Shown here piece by piece: positions 1 through 6,517 of a DNA stretch of 11,586 nt (the stretch's first letter is position 1; each line of letters opens with the position of its first letter). The notes under the pieces are model-generated. The model was not told where the DNA came from. It saw only the letters and a program-made list of their open reading frames with translations, and made no database searches. Source of the stretch: an uncultured Olsenella sp. (GTDB lineage Bacteria; Actinomycetota; Coriobacteriia; Coriobacteriales; Atopobiaceae); the NCBI GenBank assembly GCA_959598545.1, contig CAUGFC010000058.1:1-11586 (forward strand), given 5' to 3'. Both the position numbers and the translations under genes were made by a program.

Positions 1-12
1 TCTCCTTGCGTC

Positions 13-88
13 GCGGGCTTAGCGCAGTTGGTAGCGCGCAACCTTGCCAAGGTTGAGGTCGCGGGTTCGAACCCCGTAGCCCGCTCCA
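13..88 (+). tRNA. tRNA-Gly (anticodon GCC)
   Basis: Full cloverleaf. The acceptor stem is GCGGGCT (13-19) paired with AGCCCGC (78-84), and the discriminator T85 is followed by an encoded CCA (86-88). The anticodon stem CAACC/GGTTG (39-43/51-55) encloses the loop TTGCCAA, with GCC at 46-48. The T arm is GCGGG-TTCGAAC-CCCGT (61-77). It reads GGC and GGT glycine codons. The promoter must lie upstream of the window. A strong hairpin terminator follows 11 nt after the CCA. Confidence 0.97.
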
Positions 89-99
89 GAAACTCTCGA

Positions 100-124
100 G
101 GGCCGGTCTCTGACCGGCCCTTTT
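100..124 (+). terminator. Intrinsic terminator of tRNA-Gly
   Basis: Perfect 9-bp stem GGGCCGGTC (100-108) / GACCGGCCC (112-120) with a 3-nt loop, followed directly by TTTT (121-124). It sits just after the tRNA and before the next gene's start, so it should end the tRNA transcript. Confidence 0.85.
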
Positions 125-132
125 GCTATGCT
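124..132 (+). promoter_or_regulatory. Possible extended -10 promoter for the 174-3430 cluster
   Basis: TG-C-TATGCT (124-132) matches an extended -10 element (TGn plus a TATAAT-like hexamer). I see no good -35 hexamer, as expected for extended -10 promoters. The predicted start near 139 gives a leader of about 35 nt that carries the AAGGAG site at 157-162. The element overlaps the T-tract of the preceding terminator, so the tRNA unit would end exactly where the next unit begins. The call rests on sequence match alone. Confidence 0.4.
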
Positions 133-173
133 TGTCGAGCACGAGGTCCCGTCGTCAAGGAGTCGCTGGGCAC

Positions 174-1151
174 ATGTTCCTCTCCCTCATATTCGTGGCG
201 TTTCTCTTCGCCGTGATCCAGGGGTTCGTGCGCGTGGTCGTCTTCTTCTGGGAGTGGCTCTCGCGCGGCGACCGCCTGGGCGAGGAGCGCGTCGAGCGCG
301 CCGAGAACGCCCTGGAGGAGTCCGAGGACGTCCTCGAGCGCGAGCTCGCCCGCGCGGAGCGCCGCCGCGGCCTGGGCAGGCTCTTCGCCCGCTGGCACGC
401 GTCCAACGAGGCCGTCGACGAGTACCTCGACCACCTGCACCTGGGCTGGTACCAGGTCGTCATCATCTTCTTCCTCGGCTCGATGGCGGGCCTCTTGATC
501 GAGGAGGTCTGGATGCTCGCCACCTCGGGCCTCACCGAGAACCGCGTCGGGCTCGTCTGGGGGCCCTTCTCGCCGCTCTACGGCCTCGGCGCGGTGGCCC
601 TCACGGTGCTCAGCTTCGCCCTGCGCTCTCGTGGTGCCGCCGGCTGGCAGGTGTTTCTCGTCTCCGCCCTGGTGGGTGGCGTGCTGGAGCAGCTCGCCGG
701 CTGGTCCATGTCCGTGTTCTTCGACGCCGAGTCCTGGACCTACCTCCATCTGCCCGACCACATCACGCAGTGGGTGGCGTGGCGCTTCCTGCTCATGTGG
801 GGCCTGCTCGGCCTCGCGTGGTGCCGCGCCGTCATGCCGCGGCTGCTCTACCAGATCGGCATGCCCACCACGCGCCGCCAGGCGATCTTCGTGACGCTCG
901 TGGTGCTGTACCTGGTGGCCGACGTGGCCATGACGCTCGTGTGCTTCGACCGCAAGGCCGAGCGCGACGCGGGCGAGCCGCCCGCCAACGCCTTTGAGCA
1001 GTGGGTCGACACCAACTACTCCGACGAGTTCATCGCCGGGCGCTTCCAGAACCTCAAGATCGGCGGGGAGCGGGACCTGGTGGACGCGGACGGCAACATC
1101 GTCCTGGACGAGAGCGGGGACGCGGTGAGCAGAGGGAGTGAGGCCCGATGA
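174..1151 (+). CDS. CmpB-like integral membrane protein (putative ABC-transporter type IV family, PF06541-like)
   Basis: A 325-residue membrane protein. I chose the ATG at 174 over an in-frame upstream ATG at 123 because AAGGAG (157-162) lies 11 nt before it and the protein then begins with a hydrophobic segment (residues about 2-26). A charged, Glu/Arg-rich, probably helical stretch follows (about 31-75). Further membrane segments lie near 91-115, 139-152, 157-175, 201-218 and 236-257. The signature WGPFSPLYG (129-137) and a later segment ending in WGLLG match the family named putative ABC-transporter type IV, CmpB. Its biochemical role is unknown, and no ATPase lies beside it. The C-terminal ~65 residues are hydrophilic. 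The stop overlaps the next start (ATGA, 1148-1151), which implies translational coupling to the desulfurase. Confidence 0.8.
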   Translation: MFLSLIFVAFLFAVIQGFVRVVVFFWEWLSRGDRLGEERVERAENALEESEDVLERELARAERRRGLGRLFARWHASNEAVDEYLDHLHLGWYQVVIIFFLGSMAGLLIEEVWMLATSGLTENRVGLVWGPFSPLYGLGAVALTVLSFALRSRGAAGWQVFLVSALVGGVLEQLAGWSMSVFFDAESWTYLHLPDHITQWVAWRFLLMWGLLGLAWCRAVMPRLLYQIGMPTTRRQAIFVTLVVLYLVADVAMTLVCFDRKAERDAGEPPANAFEQWVDTNYSDEFIAGRFQNLKIGGERDLVDADGNIVLDESGDAVSRGSEAR

Positions 1152-2368
1152 CGCACGGCGAGAAGAACGGGGCGCCCATGCGCGAGGTCTACCTCGACTA
1201 CGCCGCGGCGACGCCGGTCGACCCGGAGGTCGCCGAGGCCATGCTGCCGTACCTCACGGAGCGCTTCTGGAACCCGTCGGCGCCCTACGCGTACGCCCGC
1301 GAGGTGCGTGACGACGTCGAGCGGGCCCGCGGCACGGTGGCGCGCCTGATCGGCGCCCGTCCCGACTGCCTCACGTTCACCGCCGGGGCGACCGAGGCCA
1401 ACAACCTCGCCTTCGCGGCGGTCGAGGGTCACGTGGTGGTGGACGCCATCGAGCACGAGAGCGTGCTCGCCTGCGCCGGGACGCACGCGCGCCGCACGGT
1501 GCGCGTGGGCGCGGACGGCATCGTCGACCCCGCGGCGGTGGCGCGCGCCATCCGTCCGGACACGGAGCTTGTCTCCGTGGAGCTTGCCAACGGCGAGATC
1601 GGCTGCGTGCAGCCCGTGCGGGAGATCTCCCGCGTGGTGGCGACCGAGCGGGCTCGCCGGCTCGAGGCGGGGGAGGATACCCCCATCTACCTGCATTCGG
1701 ACGCCTCGCAGGCGGCGGGCGCACTTTCGGTGAACGTCGCTACGCTGGGCGTGGACCTGCTCACGCTCTCCGCCGCCAAGATCTACGGGCCCAAGCAGGT
1801 GGGCGTGCTCTGGGCCTCCGAGGACGTCCGGCTGCGACCGCTCGTCTACGGCGGCGGCCAGGAGGGCGGCGTGCGCTCGGGCACCGAGAACGTCGCCGGC
1901 ATCGTGGGCCTCGCCCGCGCGCTCGAGCTCGCGGCCGAACGGCGCGTCGAGGAGAGCCGCCGGCTCGCGGATCTGCGCGAGCGCCTGCGGGAGGGTCTTC
2001 TCGCCCGCGTGCCCTCGATGGTGGTCACGGGCCCCACGAACCCCAAGCGGAGACTGCCGGGCCTCCTGCACGTCTCCTTCGCCGGCGTGGAGGCAAGGAG
2101 GCTCGTGATCGCGCTGGAGCGCCGTGGGGTCTCGGTGGGCACGGGCTCGGCCTGCGCCGCGAGCCGCATGCGCGTCTCGCACGTGCTCGAGGCCATCGGC
2201 ATGCCGCGCGAGCTGGCCGAGGGGAGCCTGCGTCTCACGCTGGGTCGCGGCACCACCGAGGAGGACATCGACTACGCCGTGGCGGCCATTTCGGACGCCG
2301 TGGGCACGGAGCTGGACAGGCGAACCATGCATACCTACCCAAAATCGGCCTCCGACGGCCCAAAATAG
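1148..2368 (+). CDS. Cysteine desulfurase, IscS/NifS family (sulfur donor for MnmA)
   Basis: PLP enzyme that takes sulfur from L-cysteine as a persulfide and passes it on. The 406-residue protein has YLDYAAATPVDPEV near the N-terminus, the TAGATEANN phosphate-binding loop (78-86), His103 (PLP-stacking), Asp185 and Gln188 in HSDASQ, the Schiff-base Lys211 in AAKIYGPKQ, the YGGGQEGGVRSGTEN loop (234-248) and the catalytic Cys336 in GTGSACAAS. All key residues match E. coli IscS positions D180, Q183, K206 and C328. Its start overlaps the stop of the upstream gene, and mnmA begins 9 nt after its stop. No iscU, iscA or sufBD scaffold gene is visible, so the likely job is tRNA thiolation, like B. 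subtilis YrvO next to MnmA. The last ~14 residues (from about 393) are encoded inside an inverted repeat and do not look like conserved family sequence. A downstream Met11 is an alternative start. Confidence 0.93.
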   Translation: MTHGEKNGAPMREVYLDYAAATPVDPEVAEAMLPYLTERFWNPSAPYAYAREVRDDVERARGTVARLIGARPDCLTFTAGATEANNLAFAAVEGHVVVDAIEHESVLACAGTHARRTVRVGADGIVDPAAVARAIRPDTELVSVELANGEIGCVQPVREISRVVATERARRLEAGEDTPIYLHSDASQAAGALSVNVATLGVDLLTLSAAKIYGPKQVGVLWASEDVRLRPLVYGGGQEGGVRSGTENVAGIVGLARALELAAERRVEESRRLADLRERLREGLLARVPSMVVTGPTNPKRRLPGLLHVSFAGVEARRLVIALERRGVSVGTGSACAASRMRVSHVLEAIGMPRELAEGSLRLTLGRGTTEEDIDYAVAAISDAVGTELDRRTMHTYPKSASDGPK

Positions 2369-2383
2369 GGGGTATGTATGGTT
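2323..2383 (+). repeat. Imperfect inverted repeat spanning the desulfurase stop and the mnmA start
   Basis: AACCATGCATACC (2323-2335) is the reverse complement of GGTATGTATGGTT (2371-2383) except for one position that would be a G-U pair in RNA, giving a 13-bp stem. CCC (2338-2340) can extend it with GGG (2368-2370) across a TA bulge. Inside lies a direct repeat CCCAAAAT (2338-2345 and 2359-2366) and GGCC steps that could fold further. The right arm contains part of the GGGGG ribosome-binding tract and the mnmA ATG (2378-2380), so a folded RNA would hide the start. It may be a translation-control hairpin, an inserted palindromic element, or both. Confidence 0.7.
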
Positions 2384-3430
2384 GCCAAGGTCTACTGCGG
2401 GCTTTCCGGCGGCGTTGACTCCGCTCTCGCGGCTGCCCTGCTCGTGGAACAGGGCCACGACGTCACCGCGGTCTACATGCGCAACTGGTCGCGCGACCTC
2501 CCTGGCTTTAGGTGCCCCTGGGCGCGCGAGCTGGCGGACGCGGAGCGCGTAGCGGTGACGCTGGGCATAGACCTCGAGGTCTGGGACTGCGAGGCTGAGT
2601 ACAAGGCCACGGTCGTGGACTACCTCGTGGACGCCTACGCGCGCGGCCTCACGCCCAACCCCGATGTCATGTGCAACCAGACCGTGAAGTTCGGGACGTT
2701 CCTGGAGCGTGCGCTCGAGGCGGGGGCGGACTACGTGGCCACGGGCCACTATGGGCGCGTGCGGCGCGGCGAGGACGGGCGCGCGCGCCTGCTGCGCGCG
2801 CTGGACGAGCACAAGGACCAGACGTACTTCCTGTGGCGCGTGGGAGAGGAGGCCCTCGCGCGCACGCTCCTGCCGGTGGGCGAGGTTCGCGACAAGGCCG
2901 AGGTGCGTCGCATGTGCGCCGAGCGCGGCCTCGGGGTGGAGAACAAGCCCGACTCCGACGGCATCTGCTTCGTGGGGCCGGTGGGCATCAGGGCGTTTCT
3001 GCTCGACTCGCTGGAGCGTCGCGCCGGAGACGTGGTGGAGTGGGAGACCGGGCGGGTGCTCGGCCGCCACGACGGGGCGTTTCTCTTCACGGTGGGGCAG
3101 CGCCGCGGCCTGGACCTGGGCGGCGGACCGGCGCGCTACGTCGTGGACACGGACGTCGAGAAGAACGTCGTGTACGTGACGGCCGACCATGACAGCCCGG
3201 CGCTCTTCTGCCGCGAGGTCGCTCTCGACGACGTGCGCTGGATCTCCGGCGAGGCGCCGGCGCCGGGCCGCTACCTCGTGCGCACGCGCCACACGGGCGA
3301 GCTACGCGAGGCGGAGCTCGACGGCTGCGTGTTGCGCTTCGGAGAACCCGTGCGCCGCGTGGCCCCCGGACAGTCCGCCGTGCTCTACGATGGAGCCCGC
3401 TGCCTCGGCGGCGGCATCGTGCGGAAATGA
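2378..3430 (+). CDS. mnmA: tRNA-specific 2-thiouridylase MnmA
   Basis: ATP-dependent enzyme that puts sulfur on C2 of wobble uridine 34 in tRNA-Lys, -Glu and -Gln. The 350-residue length is typical. The N-terminal PP-loop is GLSGGVDSA (8-16). The catalytic Cys99 lies in TPNPDVMCNQTVKFG and the second cysteine, Cys197, in KPDSDGICF. ATGHYGRV (121-128) and HKDQTYFLW (145-153) are family blocks, and a C-terminal beta-barrel follows FTVGQRRGL (237-245). The KPDS-x-x-ICF form differs from the E. coli DSTGICF form and recalls the KPDSHDICF of other Actinobacteria. The start ATG is placed by the conserved N-terminus; the ribosome site is the G-run at 2368-2372, only 5 nt away and partly in a hairpin arm. 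It lies 9 nt after the desulfurase stop and almost certainly shares its transcript; the desulfurase is the presumed sulfur donor. Confidence 0.95.
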   Translation: MVAKVYCGLSGGVDSALAAALLVEQGHDVTAVYMRNWSRDLPGFRCPWARELADAERVAVTLGIDLEVWDCEAEYKATVVDYLVDAYARGLTPNPDVMCNQTVKFGTFLERALEAGADYVATGHYGRVRRGEDGRARLLRALDEHKDQTYFLWRVGEEALARTLLPVGEVRDKAEVRRMCAERGLGVENKPDSDGICFVGPVGIRAFLLDSLERRAGDVVEWETGRVLGRHDGAFLFTVGQRRGLDLGGGPARYVVDTDVEKNVVYVTADHDSPALFCREVALDDVRWISGEAPAPGRYLVRTRHTGELREAELDGCVLRFGEPVRRVAPGQSAVLYDGARCLGGGIVRK

Positions 3431-3458
3431 GACAAATGAACCTGTCCCCTTTGTCTCA
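3428..3458 (+). repeat. REP-like palindrome after mnmA
   Basis: Perfect 9-bp inverted repeat TGAGACAAA (3428-3436) / TTTGTCTCA (3450-3458) with a 13-nt loop. It starts at the mnmA stop codon and ends 3 nt before the GGAGGG ribosome site of the next gene. On the minus strand it contains AAAGGGGACAGG, a sequence type I know from REP-like elements in many bacterial genomes; a close copy (11 of 12 bases) is at 7659-7670. No T-tract follows, so it is not a standard terminator. Confidence 0.65.
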
Positions 3459-3473
3459 CGCGGAGGGAGAGCC

Positions 3474-3959
3474 ATGTCGATAGAGAGAGCCCGCGCGCAC
3501 CTGGCGCAGTTCGGCGCCGACGCGCGCATCCGCGAGTTCGAGGAGTCGAGCGCCACGGTGGAGCTCGCCGCGGCCGCCGTGGGCACGGAGCCCGCGCGCA
3601 TCGCCAAGACGCTCAGCTTCATGGTTGGGGAGACGCCCACGCTGATCCTCTTCGCCGGCGACGCCCGCGTCAACAACCAGGCGTTCAAGGCGACGTTCCA
3701 TACCAAGCCGAAGATGCTCTCCGCCGACCAGGCCGAGCAGCTGATCGGCCACGCCGTCGGCGGCGTCTGCCCCTTCGGCGTCGAGCCCGGGGTCGAGGTC
3801 TTCCTCGACGAGTCACTGCGCCGCTTCGAGACGGTCTGGCCCGCCGCGGGCAGCTCCAACTCCGCGATCGAGCTCACCCTCGACGAGCTCGAGCGCTTCT
3901 CCGGTTCGCGCGGCTGGGTGGACGTGGCCAAGGGCTGGAGAGACGAAGAATTGCCGTAG
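3474..3959 (+). CDS. YbaK/ProX-type aminoacyl-tRNA deacylase
   Basis: A 161-residue single-domain protein of the YbaK/EbsC family, which hydrolyses mischarged aminoacyl-tRNA in trans (for example Cys-tRNA-Pro) in the cytoplasm. The ATG at 3474 follows GGAGGG (3462-3467) by 6 nt and gives the family's normal length; upstream in-frame codons overlap mnmA and the palindrome. Family blocks visible are IAKTLSF with Lys45, the GDARVN strand (62-67), GGVCPFG (96-102) and AGSSNSAIELT near the C-terminus (125-135). Which tRNA it edits cannot be told from the sequence. It lies 43 nt after mnmA in the same direction and may be read through from it, which would group two tRNA-fidelity functions. Confidence 0.88.
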   Translation: MSIERARAHLAQFGADARIREFEESSATVELAAAAVGTEPARIAKTLSFMVGETPTLILFAGDARVNNQAFKATFHTKPKMLSADQAEQLIGHAVGGVCPFGVEPGVEVFLDESLRRFETVWPAAGSSNSAIELTLDELERFSGSRGWVDVAKGWRDEELP

Positions 3960-4051
3960 ACTTGCCGCTCGCGGCCGCCGGGCGGACGTTCTTCTCGCCG
4001 ACGCGTTACACTTAGCTAACTGGACCGATTGCGTACGCGACGGGAGCGCAC

Positions 4052-5422
4052 GTGGCAGCAGACGAGAAGAGCCCCAAGGAGGCGAAGAAGGCGGCGGCCA
4101 AGAAGGTCCCGCTGAAGGTCTCTGCCGTGCGCACGGTCTCGCCCGAGGACAGCGAGGCTGACAAGAAGTCGCTCGGCCAGGTTCGCAAGACGTTCATCTT
4201 CCTCGGCTTCGTCGCCATAGCCTATGCCGCCTACCTGGTCTTCTCCGGACAGGTCGACGAGTTCGTGACCTCGCTTGCCGGCGTCGACCTCGCCTGGATC
4301 GTCGCTGGCGTCGTCTGCTTCCTGTTCTACTACGTATTCGGCGTGCTCGCCTACGCGCTCTCGATCATCGCCGACCCGGACAACCCGGTGGGCCTGCGCG
4401 ACCTCATGAGTGTCGAGGCCTCCGGCGTCTTCTTCATGCGCCTGACGCCCAACAGCGCCGGTGCCCCGCCCGCTCAGATCTACCGCCTCACGCGCGCCGG
4501 CCTCTCGGTGGGCGAGGCGAGCGCCCTCAACTTCACGCGCACGGTGCTCTACGAGGCCGGCGAGGGCGTCTTCGCCGCGATCATGCTCGTCTTCTGCGGC
4601 GGCTACTTCTACGAGACCTTCGGCGACGTCACGCTCGTGGGCCTCTTCCTCTTTGGCTTCAAGGTGGTGCAGGTGGGCGCGATGCTCTTCCTGTGCCTGT
4701 TCCCCAAGCCGGTCGTGGCGATCGGCAACTGGGCGCTGCGCTTCGCCAACCGCCGCGGCTGGCTCAAGGACGAGAAGTACGAGCAGTGGTACGAGATGGT
4801 CAACACGCAGGTGGTCAAGTTCTCGGCCGCCTTCAAGCGCTCGGCCAAGAACGTCCGCGAGATGCTGCTGACGATGGCGGTGACTCTGCTGCAGCTCGGC
4901 TGCATGTACGCGCTTCCCTGGTTCGTGCTGCGCTCCTTCGGCGAGCCGGCCGACTTCCTGATCTGCCTGGCCTCGGGCTCCATGCTGGAGCTGCTGATCA
5001 ACGCGGTGCCGCTGCCGGGCGGCGCGGGCGGCGCCGAGGTCGGCTTCGCGATCCTCTTCCGCGGCATGTACGGCGTCCACACCACGGCGGGCTTCGTCAT
5101 CTGGCGTGCCGTGGAGTACCTGCTGCCGGTCCTCATCGCTGCCCCGTGCATGGGCATGCGCTCCAAGAGTGACGAGAGCCTCAACAAGCGCTGGAGGCGC
5201 GTCCGCAAGCGCATCAAGGGGTTCGTCACCGGGCGCGGCTCCGGCAAGCGCGCGGCGTCGCGCGGCGGTGTCACCGTGAAGCCCAAGGCCAAGAAGGTCG
5301 TCGTGTCGGGTGCGGGTGCCAAGAAGGGCGGCTCCGACGTCCAGGCGCGCATCGCCGCCGGCAAGGCCGCCGCGGCGGCCAAGAAGGAGGCTGCCGAGAA
5401 GGACGACGCGGCCGGAGCGTAG
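4052..5422 (+). CDS. UPF0104 / flippase-like membrane protein (LPG-synthase TM-region family)
   Basis: A 456-residue polytopic membrane protein. The GTG start at 4052 has GGGAG (4042-4046) 5 nt upstream. The Lys/Ala-rich cytoplasmic N-terminus (1-45) precedes membrane segments near 47-65, 80-105, 168-187, 192-216, 270-294, 301-320 and 345-366. MRLTPNSAGAPPAQIYRL (129-146) and PLPGGAGGAEVGF (320-332) match the conserved loops of the UPF0104 family, which is related to the flippase part of MprF and proposed to move lipids. No LPG synthase (DUF2156) domain is present. A basic tail from 377 onward becomes Lys/Ala-rich (410-456). The substrate is unknown; polyprenyl-linked or glycolipid cargo is possible. 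A weak TACACT (4007-4012) could be a -10, but no matching -35 is visible. Confidence 0.85.
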   Translation: MAADEKSPKEAKKAAAKKVPLKVSAVRTVSPEDSEADKKSLGQVRKTFIFLGFVAIAYAAYLVFSGQVDEFVTSLAGVDLAWIVAGVVCFLFYYVFGVLAYALSIIADPDNPVGLRDLMSVEASGVFFMRLTPNSAGAPPAQIYRLTRAGLSVGEASALNFTRTVLYEAGEGVFAAIMLVFCGGYFYETFGDVTLVGLFLFGFKVVQVGAMLFLCLFPKPVVAIGNWALRFANRRGWLKDEKYEQWYEMVNTQVVKFSAAFKRSAKNVREMLLTMAVTLLQLGCMYALPWFVLRSFGEPADFLICLASGSMLELLINAVPLPGGAGGAEVGFAILFRGMYGVHTTAGFVIWRAVEYLLPVLIAAPCMGMRSKSDESLNKRWRRVRKRIKGFVTGRGSGKRAASRGGVTVKPKAKKVVVSGAGAKKGGSDVQARIAAGKAAAAAKKEAAEKDDAAGA

Positions 5423-5698
5423 ATGGTCTCCGCGCCCCGGGGGTGTCCCGGAATCGCCGGGGTTCCCGCTGGACGGCGTGCGCGTGTCTCGGAATCGCCG
5501 ACCTTCTCGCCTCCGAACGCGCCTCCGCGTGGGAAGGGCCCCATTTCTGGGACGAGAAGAGCGGCTCGTCGGGGAACCCCGCCGATTCTGGGACGTCAGC
5601 CAGGCTCGGCCGGAGAACCCCGCCGATTCTGAGACGCCGGTTTCGGCAGGAACAAAAGTAACCGAAATTGGGGCTTGCGCTTCGGGTGGGTTCCTTGC
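5423..5698. repeat. Non-coding region with a five-copy inverted-repeat cluster
   Basis: No convincing gene lies in this gap before the tRNA promoter. It holds a 23-nt unit in four near-complete copies: A 5445-5467 and B 5486-5508 in one orientation, C 5572-5594 and D 5613-5635 in the other. A partial fifth copy E lies at about 5543-5555. The core in the C/D orientation is GATTCYGRGAC, preceded by GAACCCCGSC in A, C and D. A against C matches at 21 of 23 positions when reverse-complemented, and A against D at 19. A small hairpin, TTTCGG (5641-5646) / CCGAAA (5662-5667), follows. The arrangement resembles a REP/BIME-type mosaic. No T-tract marks a terminator for the upstream gene. Confidence 0.7.
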
Positions 5699-5704
5699 TA
5701 AGAT
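5675..5704 (+). promoter_or_regulatory. Probable promoter of tRNA-Val
   Basis: TTGCGC (5675-5680) and TAAGAT (5699-5704) are spaced by 18 nt and would start transcription near 5711, about 32 nt before the tRNA. This is the only sensible sigma-70-type pair in the gap. Sequence match only. Confidence 0.5.
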
Positions 5705-5742
5705 ATCCCTCGCGCTGCGGTCCCCAGCAGTGCATCACATAA

Positions 5743-5817
5743 GGGCGTTTAGCTCAGGGGGAGAGCGCTTCCCTGACACGGAAGAGGTCACAAGTTCAAA
5801 TCTTGTAACGCCCACCA
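5743..5817 (+). tRNA. tRNA-Val (anticodon GAC)
   Basis: The acceptor stem GGGCGTT (5743-5749) pairs with AACGCCC (5807-5813); the discriminator A5814 is followed by an encoded CCA (5815-5817). The anticodon stem CTTCC/GGAAG (5768-5772/5780-5784) encloses CTGACAC with GAC at 5775-5777. It reads GTC and GTT codons. It is a monocistronic unit with its own candidate promoter and terminator. Confidence 0.97.
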
Positions 5818-5826
5818 TCAAAGATG

Positions 5827-5861
5827 CAGGTCAGAGGCTTTGTTCTCTGGCCTGTTTTTTT
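5827..5861 (+). terminator. Intrinsic terminator of tRNA-Val
   Basis: The 10-bp stem CAGGTCAGAG (5827-5836) / CTCTGGCCTG (5845-5854) has one G-T pair and an 8-nt loop. A run of seven T follows (5855-5861). It lies 10 nt after the tRNA. Confidence 0.9.
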
Positions 5862-5922
5862 GTAAGCGGAGAAGGCTTCTTTCGGGTGCCCCGCCTCTCG
5901 AAAGTCATGCCGTCACATCCGG

Positions 5923-5951
5923 CCCCTTCCCGTGTGTATTGGGTGAAGGGG
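5923..5951 (+). promoter_or_regulatory. Leader hairpin upstream of the sigma-factor gene
   Basis: CCCCTT (5923-5928) pairs with AAGGGG (5946-5951), and CCC (5929-5931) with GGG (5941-5943) across a 2-nt bulge. It lies about 50 nt before the sigma-factor start and is not followed by T residues. I could not identify a convincing promoter between 5862 and 6002; if the sigma factor drives its own gene, the unknown promoter should lie here. Confidence 0.35.
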
Positions 5952-6001
5952 AGGCAGCTGCGACCCCGAGGTACCCGACGAACCATGAGAGGAGGCTGCC
6001 G

Positions 6002-6517
6002 ATGACAGGACCGTGCAACGCGCCCGACCGCGACCCCGAGCGGCTCGTGCGCGACTACGCCGACCTCGTCCTGCGCGTGTGTTACACCAATTTGCGCTCG
6101 ACGGCCGACGCCGAGGACGTCTGCCAGGACACGCTCGTGAAGCTCATCCTGCACGACGAGCCGTTCCACGAGCGCGCCTGGGTCATACGCGTTGCGGCAA
6201 ACGCCTGCAGGAACCTGCTGCGCGACCGCGGCGCTCATCCGGCGGCGGGGCTCGACGACGTGCCGGAGCCGGCGGCGACGCAGGCACCCGGCGAGGACGC
6301 GCTCCGGCAGCGCGACGACCGCGTGCTCGCCGCCGTGATGGCGCTCCCGCTCCCGCAGCGCGAGGCGGTCTACCTGCACTACTACGAGGGCTATCCAACG
6401 CGCGAGGTCGCGCGGATCGTCGGCGCCACCGACGACGCGGTGCGCCAGCGCCTGAGCCGCGCCCGCGCGAGCCTCAGAGACGACCTGAAGGGAGACTACG
6501 ATGACTTCCCCGCTTGA
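6002..6517 (+). CDS. ECF-type RNA polymerase sigma factor (sigma-70 family)
   Basis: A 171-residue two-domain sigma factor that directs RNA polymerase to stress-type promoters. The ATG at 6002 has a strong AGGAGG (5990-5995) at 6 nt spacing; the longer open frame upstream runs into the tRNA terminator and is rejected. Sigma region 2 covers about residues 13-75, with the TADAEDVCQDTLVKL helix and the WVIRVAANACRNLLRDR block. A Pro/Ala-rich linker leads to region 4, with LPLPQREAVYLHYYEGY and the helix-turn-helix TREVARIVGATDDAVRQRLSRAR. Its 3' end overlaps the DUF4179 gene by 17 nt, the usual layout of a sigma factor and its membrane-bound regulator. It belongs to the broad group paired with DUF4179 proteins in Gram-positive bacteria. 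The signal it answers is unknown. Confidence 0.93.
   Translation: MTGPCNAPDRDPERLVRDYADLVLRVCYTNLRSTADAEDVCQDTLVKLILHDEPFHERAWVIRVAANACRNLLRDRGAHPAAGLDDVPEPAATQAPGEDALRQRDDRVLAAVMALPLPQREAVYLHYYEGYPTREVARIVGATDDAVRQRLSRARASLRDDLKGDYDDFPA

Noticed and set aside
123..173. Upstream ATG of the CmpB-like gene
   Set aside because: It has no ribosome site, sits in the terminator T-tract and would add a charged 17-residue stretch before a hydrophobic start; the ATG at 174 is better.
2323..2383. The mnmA-leader hairpin as a transcription terminator or known riboswitch
   Set aside because: No T-tract follows the stem, and the sequence matches no riboswitch class I recognise; start masking or a repeat element fits better.
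1016..3292. A 758-codon minus-strand open frame opposite the desulfurase and mnmA genes
   Set aside because: It lies antisense to two genes with complete catalytic motifs. Its product is His/Arg/Ala-rich without any domain, as expected from high-GC coding DNA read backwards.
5310..6005. Open frames crossing the repeat cluster and tRNA-Val
   Set aside because: They run through a tRNA gene and its terminator, have no ribosome site, and their product is Arg/Pro-rich repeat translation.
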